The position numbers and the translations under genes were made by a program. From NCBI RefSeq assembly GCF_902832885.1, contig NZ_CADFDK010000005.1:62001-126000 (forward strand): 64,000 nucleotides of DNA, in the 5' to 3' direction. Shown one piece after another: positions 27,002-34,899 of the stretch (within the stretch, counting starts at the first letter, position 1; each line of letters begins with the position of its first letter). A model generated the notes under the pieces. It saw only the letters and a program-made list of their open reading frames with translations. It did no database searches and was not told the origin of the DNA. Origin of the DNA: Burkholderia seminalis DSM 23518 (lineage in GTDB: Bacteria; Pseudomonadota; Gammaproteobacteria; Burkholderiales; Burkholderiaceae).

Positions 27002-27404
27002 TCCTCACTGACGACGCCGCGCGGCGGACACGGCCCACGCTGAACTGTATGCGGAATCGCGCGACGGCGGCAATGCCGGCAGGCGGGCCGGTACGCGCCC
27101 GATCGTGTCGCGGCTGTTCGAGGCCTTCCGTTATTTTCGCCAGCGCGACGTAATCGATATTTCCGAACAATTCAATCCGTCATGACAAATTCGTTTTAAT
27201 ACGATGATTATTTATCGGATTTTTAAAAGACAAAAAGACAATTCATTTCCCCCGTCGACCCGGCAAATGTCTGCTTATACGGGCATTCCACGGATTTACC
27301 CTCATCAGGCATTCCCGCATCCGGCCGATATTCGATTCAATTGATTCCGTCGATTTCGTAAAATTGTTTCGCCACGCCACTCCATCGACATGGAGACTCG
27401 AGAA
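27002..27404. promoter_or_regulatory. AT-rich intergenic region with promoter for the S53 peptidase
   Basis: The 403-bp gap between crcB (minus) and the peptidase (plus) has a stretch at about 27160-27260 that is strikingly A+T-rich for this genome. TTCAAT (27336-27341), a 17-bp spacer and TAAAAT (27359-27364) form a moderate sigma-70 promoter 41 nt before the peptidase start. No gene is visible in the gap. The base composition suggests binding of a nucleoid protein or local foreign origin; neither is proven. Confidence 0.5.
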
Positions 27405-28616
27405 ATGAACAAGATCCGCCTGTCATCCATGTTGATTCCGGCGCTGTGCGCGTCGCTGCTCGCATCGGGCGGCGTGCTCGCCGACGGCAACGGGCCGCAG
27501 TCCTACGTCGAAGGCAACCGCGCGCCGAAAGGATTCGCGCGGCCGCCGTTCCACACGAAGCAGCGCGCGAGCACGGCCACGATCGCGGGCCTCACGCCCG
27601 CGCTCACGCGGCACGCATACGGGTTCGACTCGATCGCGAACCAGGGCGACGGGATGGTCGTCGCGATCGTCGACGCATACGACGATCCGAAGATCGAGTC
27701 GGACCTCGGCGTGTTCAGCAACGCGTTCTCGCTGCCGGCCTGCACGTCGTCGAACGGCTGTTTCACCAAGGTGTACGCGCATGGCGCACGGCCGAAGACC
27801 GATTCGGGCTGGGCGCTCGAGATCTCGCTCGACGTCGAATGGGTGCATGCGATCGCGCCGAAGGCGAAGATCATGCTCGTCGAGGCCGCGTCGGCCAGCT
27901 TCAGCGACCTCCTGGCCGCGGTCGACGTGGCCGTCAAGCGCGGAGCGTCGGTCGTATCGATGAGTTTCGGCGGCAACGAGTTCAGCAGCGAGACCGGCTT
28001 CGACGGCCACTTCAGCGTCGCGGGCGTCACGTTCGTCGCGTCGTCCGGCGACAGCGGCACCGGGACCGAATACCCGGCCGCGTCGCCGTACGTGGTGTCG
28101 GTCGGCGGCACGACGCTGTCGTCCGACAGCGCCGGCAACTACGTCGGCGAAGCGGCGTGGAGCGGCAGCGGCGGCGGCGTGAGCACCACCGAGGCCGAGC
28201 CGGCCGGCCAGACGGCATGGCCGATTCCGGTGGCCGGCAAGCGCGGCGTGCCCGACGTCAGCTACGACGCGAATCCGTCCAGCGGCTTCGCGGTGTACGA
28301 CTCGGTCGCCTATCAGGGGCAGGCCGGCTGGTTCCAGGTCGGCGGCACGAGCGCGGGCGCACCGCAATGGTCGGCGCTCGTCGCGATCGCGAATTCGCTG
28401 CGTGCGGCGGCCGGCAAGCGGTCGTTGAGCGGCACCTACGATGCGCTTTATGCGGTCGGCAAGAACGCGTACGGCAGCGCCTTTCACGACGTGACGACCG
28501 GGTCCAACGGCACTTGCGGCAGCGTCTGCAGCGCGGCCGGCGGCTACGACTACGTCACCGGCCTCGGTTCGCCCGTCGCGCCGGCCCTCGTGCAGGCGCT
28601 CGTCGCCCGGCCGTAA
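27405..28616 (+). CDS. Secreted S53 (sedolisin-type) serine-carboxyl peptidase
   Basis: 403 residues with an N-terminal signal peptide (cleavage near residue 26, VLADG). The Ser-Glu-Asp triad is visible: Glu 139 and Asp 143 in WALEISLDVEW, the oxyanion Asp 216 in SSGDSG, and Ser 316 in GGTSAGAPQWSA. The calcium site near the C-terminus is FHDVTTGSNG with GYDYVTGLGSP. Sedolisins normally carry a propeptide of about 180 residues. Here fewer than 45 residues separate the signal peptide from the catalytic domain. Likely an acid-active extracellular protease. No immunity or secretion partner lies nearby. Confidence 0.92.
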   Translation: MNKIRLSSMLIPALCASLLASGGVLADGNGPQSYVEGNRAPKGFARPPFHTKQRASTATIAGLTPALTRHAYGFDSIANQGDGMVVAIVDAYDDPKIESDLGVFSNAFSLPACTSSNGCFTKVYAHGARPKTDSGWALEISLDVEWVHAIAPKAKIMLVEAASASFSDLLAAVDVAVKRGASVVSMSFGGNEFSSETGFDGHFSVAGVTFVASSGDSGTGTEYPAASPYVVSVGGTTLSSDSAGNYVGEAAWSGSGGGVSTTEAEPAGQTAWPIPVAGKRGVPDVSYDANPSSGFAVYDSVAYQGQAGWFQVGGTSAGAPQWSALVAIANSLRAAAGKRSLSGTYDALYAVGKNAYGSAFHDVTTGSNGTCGSVCSAAGGYDYVTGLGSPVAPALVQALVARP

Positions 28617-28653
28617 CGGCGCGATCGGCGCCGCTCGGCCCGTGGCGAGGTGC

Positions 28654-29514
28654 TCAGCCGCCGCGCCACGCGCGATCGAGCGTGGTCAACGTCGCAAGCG
28701 CACCGCCTTCCAGCCCGATCACGTCGGAACGGCGCGCCTGCGCTTCGCGCGCGTTGATGCGGATCACGTCCGCACCGAGCCGTTCGCTCAGCAGCCGCAC
28801 GGTCGGAATCGCGGTGCCCGCGCCGATCTCGACCACGGCGACGCGCCCGGCCTGCGCGATCCAGTCTTCCAGCGCGCGTTCCTGCGCGTCGTAGCGCGCA
28901 CCGAGCCAGCCGGTATCGCCGAACATCAGGATGTTCGGCCGCGCGAGGCCGCCGCAATGCGGACAGCCCGGCATGTCGCCGATCAGGCGGCACGTGGCCT
29001 CGTCGACATCCGGCACGAACGGCGCCGCCTCCCACGTATCGTCCGTGCACGGCCGCAGGCACTGCATCGCGTGAATCGACCCGTGAATCTCGACGATGCG
29101 CGCCGGATCGAAGCCGGCTTTCTGGAACTGGCCGTCGACGTTGCTCGTCAGCACGAAGCCGCCGTTCGGCATCGCATCGATCCAGCGGCGCAGGATCGCG
29201 AAGCCCGCATGCGGCACCGTCGCGCGATAGAGCGCGAGACGGTGCCCGTAGAATCCCCACGCGAGCGGCGCACGCGCGCGAAATGCGTGCGGCGACGCAA
29301 TCTCGTGGAATTCGAGACGCGCGTGACGCAGCGCCGGATACGCGCGCCAGAAGCCGTCCGTGCCACGAAAATCGGGCAGCCCCGAATCGACGCCGATACC
29401 CGCGCCGGCCGTCACGAGCAACGCGTCGGCGCGTGCGAGCGCATCGACGGCGGCGGCGACGAGATCGGCGGGCAGTTGCGCGGCGGCGGAATCAACGGAA
29501 TCGGAGAACGGCAT
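28654..29514 (-). CDS. Sir2-family NAD-dependent deacylase
   Basis: 286 residues. NAD-binding motifs GAGIGVDSGLPDFRG (38-52) and TSNVDGQF are followed by IVEIHGSIH with the catalytic His. A CxxxC...CPHC zinc set (CLRPC and CPHC), RPNILMFGDTGWL and IGAGTAIPTVRLL complete the fold. It removes acyl groups from lysines using NAD+, releasing nicotinamide. The IGVDSG variant of the first motif is typical of a bacterial subgroup. Last of three co-directional genes after nudK and a deoxyribosyltransferase-like gene, 183 bp away. Confidence 0.93.
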   Translation of the reverse strand: MPFSDSVDSAAAQLPADLVAAAVDALARADALLVTAGAGIGVDSGLPDFRGTDGFWRAYPALRHARLEFHEIASPHAFRARAPLAWGFYGHRLALYRATVPHAGFAILRRWIDAMPNGGFVLTSNVDGQFQKAGFDPARIVEIHGSIHAMQCLRPCTDDTWEAAPFVPDVDEATCRLIGDMPGCPHCGGLARPNILMFGDTGWLGARYDAQERALEDWIAQAGRVAVVEIGAGTAIPTVRLLSERLGADVIRINAREAQARRSDVIGLEGGALATLTTLDRAWRGG

Positions 29515-29697
29515 GATGGGGAGGCGGTAACGTCGAACGTTGCGCGGGTGGCGACGCGATCATACGCCCGTTCGAGCGTCGCGACGCCAGCGCGATACAG
29601 CGGCGCGATGCCACGCTCGTCCGGCCGCCCCCATGCGGACAGCAGCCGCTACGGCGAGGCCGCCCGCGAACCGTCGGCCCGGCGCCGCGCTGCCCGC

Positions 29698-30078
29698 TTA
29701 GCGATCCGAATCGTCCTGCGCGACCGGAATCGCGTCGGCCGAGAAATAGACCGGCTTGCCGAGCTGCCGTGCAAGGCCGACATCCATGTCCGCTCCGCGC
29801 GATGCGCCGTCGATCCGCAGCACCGCATCGCAACGTCGCAACAGCCGGTGCGCGGCCGGATACAGGAACGTCTCGCTGATCGCGTCGCCGACCTGCCGCG
29901 ACCCGGCCGCGACCGCGAGCGGCAGCGATACCCACTCGCCGATCATCGGCACATGCCCGCGGCGATACACGGCGAGCGCCGCCGTCTCCAGCCGGTGCAG
30001 GTTCGCGGCGATGCGCGCGGGGTCGCCGTCGGTGCCGCTGCGGTAGGGGCCGGCGACCAGCACGAGCCGCGGCGTCAT
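29698..30078 (-). CDS. Nucleoside 2-deoxyribosyltransferase-like / DUF4406-type protein
   Basis: 126 residues in a Rossmann-like SLOG arrangement. The chain opens RLVLVAGPYRSG, has NLHRLETAALAVYRRGHVPMIGEWVSLPL, then CDAVLRIDGASRGADMDVGLARQLGKPVYF. The last segment resembles the DSPGTDxExGxA region of deoxyribosyltransferases, and ADMDVGLA retains an acidic residue where the catalytic Glu would be. An enzymatic role on nucleosides or nucleotide sugars is possible, not shown. Its ATG overlaps the nudK stop by four bases. Confidence 0.75.
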   Translation of the reverse strand: MTPRLVLVAGPYRSGTDGDPARIAANLHRLETAALAVYRRGHVPMIGEWVSLPLAVAAGSRQVGDAISETFLYPAAHRLLRRCDAVLRIDGASRGADMDVGLARQLGKPVYFSADAIPVAQDDSDR

Positions 30079-30674
30079 GCGGCGCGCGCGCCGGCGGTTT
30101 CCCGCAGCGCGACGTACTGCAGCAGCATGATCGTCTTCGCGTCGACGATCTCGCCGCGCTCGACCGCGTCCAGCGCCGCCTGCAGCGGCATCTCGACGAC
30201 TTCGAGATCCTCGCCCTCCTCCGCGACGCCGCCGCCGTCGCCGGTGCGCAGCGACGCATCGTATTCGCCGACGAAGAAATGCAGCTTCTCCGTCACGGAG
30301 CCGGGGCTCATGAACGCCTCGAACACCTTGCGCACGCCGCGCACGCGATAGCCGGTCTCCTCCTCGGCCTCCGCGCGGATGCGTGCTTCGGGTGTTTCGT
30401 CGTCGAGCAGGCCGGCCGCCGCTTCGAGCAGCATGCCGTCGTGGCCCCTCACGAACGCCGGCATCCGGAACTGCCGCGTCAGCAGCACGTCGCCCGTGCC
30501 GGCATGGCGCAGCAGGATCGTCGCGCCGTTGCCGCGATCGTAGGTCTCGCGGCTCAGGCGCTGCCACGTTCCGTCGCGGCGCCGGAAATCGAAGGTCACC
30601 TTCCTGAGCACATACCAGTCATCGGACAGCACCGTCGTATCGACGATGCGCACCCGGTCATGCGTTGCAGCCAT
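30075..30674 (-). CDS. nudK: Nudix hydrolase, GDP-mannose pyrophosphatase (NudK-like)
   Basis: 199 residues closely matching the layout of E. coli NudK: VLSDDWYVLRKVTFDFRRRDG, then YDRGNGATILL, QFRMPAFVRG, and LLEAAAGLLDD leading into the Nudix helix RAEAEEETGYRVRGVRKVFEAFMSPGSVTEKLHFFVGEY. The first Glu of the Nudix box is replaced by Thr while the REx-EE core is intact. Hydrolyses nucleoside diphosphate sugars, GDP-mannose in E. coli. First gene of the minus-strand trio; divergent from the DeoR regulator. Confidence 0.9.
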   Translation of the reverse strand: MAATHDRVRIVDTTVLSDDWYVLRKVTFDFRRRDGTWQRLSRETYDRGNGATILLRHAGTGDVLLTRQFRMPAFVRGHDGMLLEAAAGLLDDETPEARIRAEAEEETGYRVRGVRKVFEAFMSPGSVTEKLHFFVGEYDASLRTGDGGGVAEEGEDLEVVEMPLQAALDAVERGEIVDAKTIMLLQYVALRETAGARAA

Positions 30675-30720
30675 TGCAGCCTCCCGTTCGACAAAAGACA
30701 GCGCCCATGGTAACGTGCAG

Positions 30721-30750
30721 TTTCGTGCAATTTCAAGAATTTTCGTGCAA
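30721..30750. promoter_or_regulatory. Direct repeats TTTCGTGCAA, candidate operator of the DeoR-type regulator
   Basis: TTTCGTGCAA occurs at 30721-30730 and again at 30741-30750, exactly 20 bp apart (about two helical turns). A partial copy, ACGTGCA, precedes at about 30711. The repeats fill the divergent gap between nudK and the DeoR gene and end 5 nt before its start. Confidence 0.6.
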
Positions 30751-30755
30751 CCACG

Positions 30756-31511
30756 ATGCTGACGACCCAACGCAAGAAGGCGATCCTCGATGCGCTCGCG
30801 CGCGACGGCCAGGTGCTGGCCGTCGAGCTGAGCGCGCAATTCGGCGTGTCCGAAGACACGGTGCGCCGCGACCTGCGCGAGCTCGCGGCCGAAGGCCTGC
30901 TGCAGCGCGTGCATGGCGGCGCGCTGCCGGCGTCGCCGGCCGTCGCGCCGTTCGCGCAGCGCGAGGCGCTCGAGACGGCGGAAAAGCGGCGCATCGCGCG
31001 GCGGGCCGCGGAGATGATCGCGCCCGGCCAGGTCGCGATCATCGACGGCGGCACGACCTCCGCGCTGCTCGTCGGCCAGTTGCCGGCCGACCTGCGCGCG
31101 ACGATCGTCACGCACAGCCCGAGCGTCGCGGTCGCGCTGGCCGCGCATCCGTCGATCGACGTGATCCTGATCGGCGGGCGGCTCTACAAGCATTCGATCG
31201 TCGCGGTCGGCGCGGCGGCGATGGAAGGCATCGCACGCATCCACGCGGACCTGTACTTCATGGGCGTCACGGGCGTTCATCCGGTCGCGGGGCTGAGCAC
31301 CGGCGATTTCGAGGAAGCGGCGATCAAGCGCGCGCTGGCGGAACGCGCGGCCGAGACCGTCGTGCTCGCGTCGCAGTCGAAATTGCGCGCGGCGTCGCAG
31401 TTCGTGATCGGCGAGATCACGCTGGCGCAGACGGTCGTCGTCGAGCAAGAAACCGACACCGCGCTGACGAAACCGATCGAGGCGGCTGGCGTGACGGTCG
31501 TGCGCGCGTAG
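30756..31511 (+). CDS. DeoR/GlpR-family transcriptional regulator
   Basis: 251 residues. The N-terminal helix-turn-helix is QRKKAILDALARDGQVLAVELSAQFGVSEDTVRRDLRELAAEGLLQRVHGGALP (about 4-57), a textbook DeoR start. The sugar-phosphate-binding DeoR C domain follows with IDGGTTSALLVGQLP, VILIGGRLYKHSIVAVG and DLYFMGVTGVHP. Expected repressor of a sugar or nucleoside pathway. Its target is not obvious from neighbours, but it probably binds the direct repeats immediately upstream. Confidence 0.93.
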   Translation: MLTTQRKKAILDALARDGQVLAVELSAQFGVSEDTVRRDLRELAAEGLLQRVHGGALPASPAVAPFAQREALETAEKRRIARRAAEMIAPGQVAIIDGGTTSALLVGQLPADLRATIVTHSPSVAVALAAHPSIDVILIGGRLYKHSIVAVGAAAMEGIARIHADLYFMGVTGVHPVAGLSTGDFEEAAIKRALAERAAETVVLASQSKLRAASQFVIGEITLAQTVVVEQETDTALTKPIEAAGVTVVRA

Positions 31512-31623
31512 CGCGTCGGATCGTTGCGGATGCCGTCGCACCGGCGCCGGCCCCATGTCAGCCTGCTGACAGGCGCCGCTTGTAACATGGGCGATCGTCC
31601 GATCGCCACGCGCTACCCGCCCG

Positions 31624-32241
31624 ATGCCCCCGTCCACCGCCACGACTTCCCCGGCGCCGCCCGCAGGCGACGCACCGCCGCCCGGCCTCCTCGCGCTGTT
31701 CGTCGCGTTCACGCAGATCGGCCTGACCAGCTTCGGCGGCGGACTGAGCGGGCGGATGATGCGCGACTTCGTCCACGAGCGGCGCTGGCTCGACGAAGAG
31801 GCGTTCCTCAACGGCCTCGCGCTGTCGCAGGCGTTGCCGGGCGTCAACGTGAAGAACCTCGCGATCTGGATCGGCTACCGCCTCGCCGGATGGCGCGGCG
31901 CGGTGGCCGGCTTCACCGGCATCATCGCGCCGCCGGCCGTGCTGATCGTGCTGTTCGGCGTCGCGTTCTCGACCCTCACGCGCTTCCCGCTCACGCATGT
32001 CGCGCTCGCGGGCGCCGCAGCCGCGGCGATCGGACTGTCGATCTCGATGGCCGTCACCGCCGTGCGGCGGCTGCCGCGTCGCGCACTGCCGTTCGCGGTA
32101 ACGGCGCTCACGTTCGTGTCGGTTGCGGTGCTGCACTGGCCGCTCGTGTGGACCGTGCTGATCGGCGGCACGCTGAGCGTCGCGCTCGAATACCGCCGCG
32201 CGGCCGCGGCACCGGCACCGGCCGGGAGCGATACACGATGA
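31624..32241 (+). CDS. Chromate transporter subunit, N-terminal-type half (ChrA family)
   Basis: 205-residue membrane protein with one CHR domain: FVAFTQIGLTSFGGGLSGRMMRDFVHERRWLDEEAFLNGLALSQALPGVNVKNLAIWIGYRLAGWRGA. The motif G-x-FGGG and the PGVN loop are the conserved ion-pathway elements. About six helices. It forms a pair with the overlapping next gene, so this is the split-gene (short-chain CHR) arrangement in which two halves work as a heterodimer. Chromate or sulfate efflux is inferred from family. Confidence 0.9.
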   Translation: MPPSTATTSPAPPAGDAPPPGLLALFVAFTQIGLTSFGGGLSGRMMRDFVHERRWLDEEAFLNGLALSQALPGVNVKNLAIWIGYRLAGWRGAVAGFTGIIAPPAVLIVLFGVAFSTLTRFPLTHVALAGAAAAAIGLSISMAVTAVRRLPRRALPFAVTALTFVSVAVLHWPLVWTVLIGGTLSVALEYRRAAAAPAPAGSDTR

Positions 32242-32780
32242 CCGTGTCGCCCCGTTATGCGGCCCTGTTCGGCGTATTCGCGCCGTTGTCGATCGCGACG
32301 ATCGGCGGCGGGCAGGCGATCATCGCCGACATCCAGCGGCAGGTCGTCGACGTGCATCACTGGATGACCGCCACGCAATTCGTGAACGACTTCGCGATCG
32401 CGCGGATGGCGCCGGGCCCCGGCTCGCTGCTGGCGACGCTGATCGGCTGGCAGGTCGCGGGCTTCTGGGGCGCGGTGATCGCGACGCTTGCGCTGTTCGG
32501 CCCGACCGCGTTCCTGATCTACGGCGTCGCGCATCTGTGGCGGCGGCACCAGGGCAAGCGCTGGCAGATCGCGCTCGAAGCCGGCCTGCGCCCGGTCGCG
32601 GCCGGCATGATCCTCGCATCGGTCTGGGTGCTGCTGCAGGCGCTCGACGGCGGCTGGGCCGCGCGCGCGATCGCGGTGGCGTCGACGCTGTGCGTGATCT
32701 ACACGCGCATTCACGCCCTGCTGCTGATCGCGCTCGGCGCGTTGCTGCTCGTCGGCGTGCACGCGCTCGGCGGCATGTAG
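32238..32780 (+). CDS. Chromate transporter subunit, C-terminal-type half (ChrA family)
   Basis: 180 residues with the second CHR domain: FAPLSIATIGGGQAIIADIQRQVVDVHHWMTATQFVNDFAIARMAPGPGSLLATLIGWQVAGFWGA. The PGPG loop and the GGGQ turn are typical. The ATG overlaps the stop of the first half (ATGA), which ensures equal synthesis of both halves. Confidence 0.9.
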   Translation: MTVSPRYAALFGVFAPLSIATIGGGQAIIADIQRQVVDVHHWMTATQFVNDFAIARMAPGPGSLLATLIGWQVAGFWGAVIATLALFGPTAFLIYGVAHLWRRHQGKRWQIALEAGLRPVAAGMILASVWVLLQALDGGWAARAIAVASTLCVIYTRIHALLLIALGALLLVGVHALGGM

Positions 32781-32808
32781 CGCACCGCCGCAGCGCGACC
32801 GAACCCGC

Positions 32809-33618
32809 CTAGACGCCGCGAAACCGCGGCGCTCGGCGCTCGCCAAACGCACGCAGCCCTTCGTCGAAGTCGGCGCCTTCGCACGCTTGCCGGCGCAACT
32901 CGGCAATCCGTTCGAATGCGTCGGCAGGCAGCGGCCGCGCGTCCTGCAGCACGCGCAACTGCTCCTTCACCGCATGCACGGCAAGCGGCGCCTTCGCGGC
33001 AATCGTGCGCGCGACGTCGAGCGCCGCGTCGTCGACACCACCGGCTTCGGCCAGCCGGTTCACGAGCCCGTGATGCGCGGCGCGCGCCGCATCGAGCGGC
33101 TGCGCGCAGAAGAACATTTCCTTCAGCACGTGAATCGGCAGGTTGTCGTAAAAACGCAGCAGGCCGCTCGTCGAGTACGGCAGGCCGAGGTTCGCCGGCG
33201 TCATCGCGAAACGCGCGTCGCGCGCCGCGACGACGAGGTCGCAGCTCATCACGAGATCGACGGCCCCGCCCCACGCCGACCCGGCGACCGCCGCGACCAC
33301 CGCGCCCGGATAGGTCCGCACGCGCCGCAGCGCGCGTTCGAGCGGCTTGCCGTAGGCGAGCGGATCGCGATCGTCGGCCAGTTCGCGCAGGTCGTGCCCC
33401 GCGCTCCACACGTCGCCGCTGCCGTCGTTCGACAGGATCACGACGGGCGGCGGACGATGCCCGGCCAGCGCATCGAGGTGCGCGACCAGCGCATCGAGCA
33501 ACGGTGCGTCGAGCGCATGCCGCCGCGCCGGATTCGCGAACCGCACGCGCGCGATCCGCTCGCCGACCATGTCGACCGTCACGGTCGACGCGCTGTCGTG
33601 TTTCGTCATGGCGGTCAT
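32809..33618 (-). CDS. scpB: Methylmalonyl-CoA decarboxylase-like crotonase (ScpB/YgfG type)
   Basis: 269 residues of the crotonase fold. The sequence tracks E. coli YgfG, as I recall it, block by block: WSAGHDLREL with His 75, DRDPLAYGKPL, GSAWGGAVDLVMSCDLVVAA (oxyanion hole), FAMTPANLGLPY with Tyr 148, HVLKEMFFCAQPL, and KAPLAVHAVKEQLRVL. The His and Tyr match the active-site residues reported for YgfG, which decarboxylates methylmalonyl-CoA to propionyl-CoA. A plain enoyl-CoA hydratase is less likely because the paired catalytic Glu residues are absent. Its ATG overlaps the stop of the CoA-transferase gene. Confidence 0.82.
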   Translation of the reverse strand: MTAMTKHDSASTVTVDMVGERIARVRFANPARRHALDAPLLDALVAHLDALAGHRPPPVVILSNDGSGDVWSAGHDLRELADDRDPLAYGKPLERALRRVRTYPGAVVAAVAGSAWGGAVDLVMSCDLVVAARDARFAMTPANLGLPYSTSGLLRFYDNLPIHVLKEMFFCAQPLDAARAAHHGLVNRLAEAGGVDDAALDVARTIAAKAPLAVHAVKEQLRVLQDARPLPADAFERIAELRRQACEGADFDEGLRAFGERRAPRFRGV

Positions 33619-34838
33619 TGCACGGCCTCCGCCACGGCTTCCGCCTGGAAGATCGCACGCCCGGCCAGCAGTTGGTCGATCGCGTCGTCGCCGTAGCCCG
33701 CTTCGCGCAGCACGTCGACCGTATGCTCGCCGAGCAGCGGCGGCGCGTGGCGCGTGCGCGGCGCGGGCAGGTCGTCGCCCATCCCGCCGAGCGGCGTGAC
33801 GACCTGGCGCAGCGTGCCGAGCGTCGGATGCGCAACCGGCTCGACCAGCCCGCAATGCGCGAGCTGCGGATCGTCGAACACTTCGTCGAGCGTGTTGATC
33901 GGCCCGGCCGGCAACCCGGCTTCGACGAAACGCCGCGTCCATTCGCGCTTGCCGCGCGTGCGCAGCCGGCTTTCGAGCAACACCTTGAGTTCGTCGCGAT
34001 GCGCGACGCGTGCATCGTTGGTCGCGAAGCGCGGATCGTCCGACAGCTCGGGCAGCTCCAGCAACTGGCACAGCCGCAGCCACATGTCGGTCGTGATCGG
34101 CGCGAGGTTGAGCGGCCCGTCGGCGGTCTCGAACACGCCGTACGGCGCGATCACCGCATGCGCATTGCCGGTGCGGCGCGGCACGTCGCCGAGACTCAGG
34201 TAGCGTTGCCCGTGCACGCTCAGCAGCGCAACGAGGCTTTCGAGCAGCGACGTGCCGACATGCTGGCCGCGACCGGTGCGCTCGCGCTCGAACAGTGCGG
34301 CCATCACGCCGGTCGCGACCCACATTCCCGAGCTGAGATCGCCGATCGCGGTACCCGTGCGGGTCGGTTCGCCGTCCGCGAACCCGGTGAGGCTCATCAG
34401 CCCGGCATAACCCTGCGCGATCTGGTCGAAGCCCGGCCAGTCGCGCAGCGGGCCGCGCGGGCCGAACGCGGTGACGCTGCCCATCACGAGCCGCGGATCA
34501 TGCGCGCTCAGCGCCGCGTAGCCGAGCCCCATCGCATCCATCGTGCCGGCCTTGAAATTCTCGATCACGACGTCGGCCTGCGCGATCAGCCGCCGCACGA
34601 CGTCGAGGCCCGCCGGCTGCCGGAAGTCCACGCAGATACCGCGCTTGTTGCGGTTGCAGGACAGGTAGTACGTGCTCACGCCGCGATCGAACGGCCCCCA
34701 TGCGCGGCTCATGTCGCCGTGCGGCCCCGACTCGACCTTGATCACGTCGGCGCCGAGATCGGCGAGCACCATCGAGCAGAACGGCCCTGACAGCGCGCGA
34801 CTCAGATCGACGACCTTGATTCCCTTCAATGCCTGCAT
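33615..34838 (-). CDS. CaiB/BaiF family CoA-transferase
   Basis: 407 residues, class III CoA-transferase. GIKVVDLSRALSGPFCSMVLADLGADVIKVE opens the chain. VIENFKAGTMDAMGLGY and QGYAGLMSLTG follow, and GDLSSGMWVATGVMAALFERERTGRGQHVGTSLLES contains the catalytic Asp. It moves CoA between carboxylic acids, making the thioester of an imported acid. Placed between the MFS transporter gene and the decarboxylase gene, it should form the CoA ester that the decarboxylase uses (inference). Confidence 0.92.
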   Translation of the reverse strand: MQALKGIKVVDLSRALSGPFCSMVLADLGADVIKVESGPHGDMSRAWGPFDRGVSTYYLSCNRNKRGICVDFRQPAGLDVVRRLIAQADVVIENFKAGTMDAMGLGYAALSAHDPRLVMGSVTAFGPRGPLRDWPGFDQIAQGYAGLMSLTGFADGEPTRTGTAIGDLSSGMWVATGVMAALFERERTGRGQHVGTSLLESLVALLSVHGQRYLSLGDVPRRTGNAHAVIAPYGVFETADGPLNLAPITTDMWLRLCQLLELPELSDDPRFATNDARVAHRDELKVLLESRLRTRGKREWTRRFVEAGLPAGPINTLDEVFDDPQLAHCGLVEPVAHPTLGTLRQVVTPLGGMGDDLPAPRTRHAPPLLGEHTVDVLREAGYGDDAIDQLLAGRAIFQAEAVAEAVQ

Positions 34839-34899
34839 TCCGGACTCCTGATATTGATGACTGGGTGTGGCGTGGAAGCGAACGACGCGCGTGTGGCGC

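Noticed and set aside
27002-27170. Fluoride riboswitch before crcB
   Set aside because: I looked for the conserved crcB-motif blocks on the minus strand upstream of the gene and did not find them.
32809-33618. Plain enoyl-CoA hydratase annotation for the crotonase gene
   Set aside because: The two Glu residues of hydratases are not in place, while the His and Tyr positions and surrounding blocks follow methylmalonyl-CoA decarboxylase.
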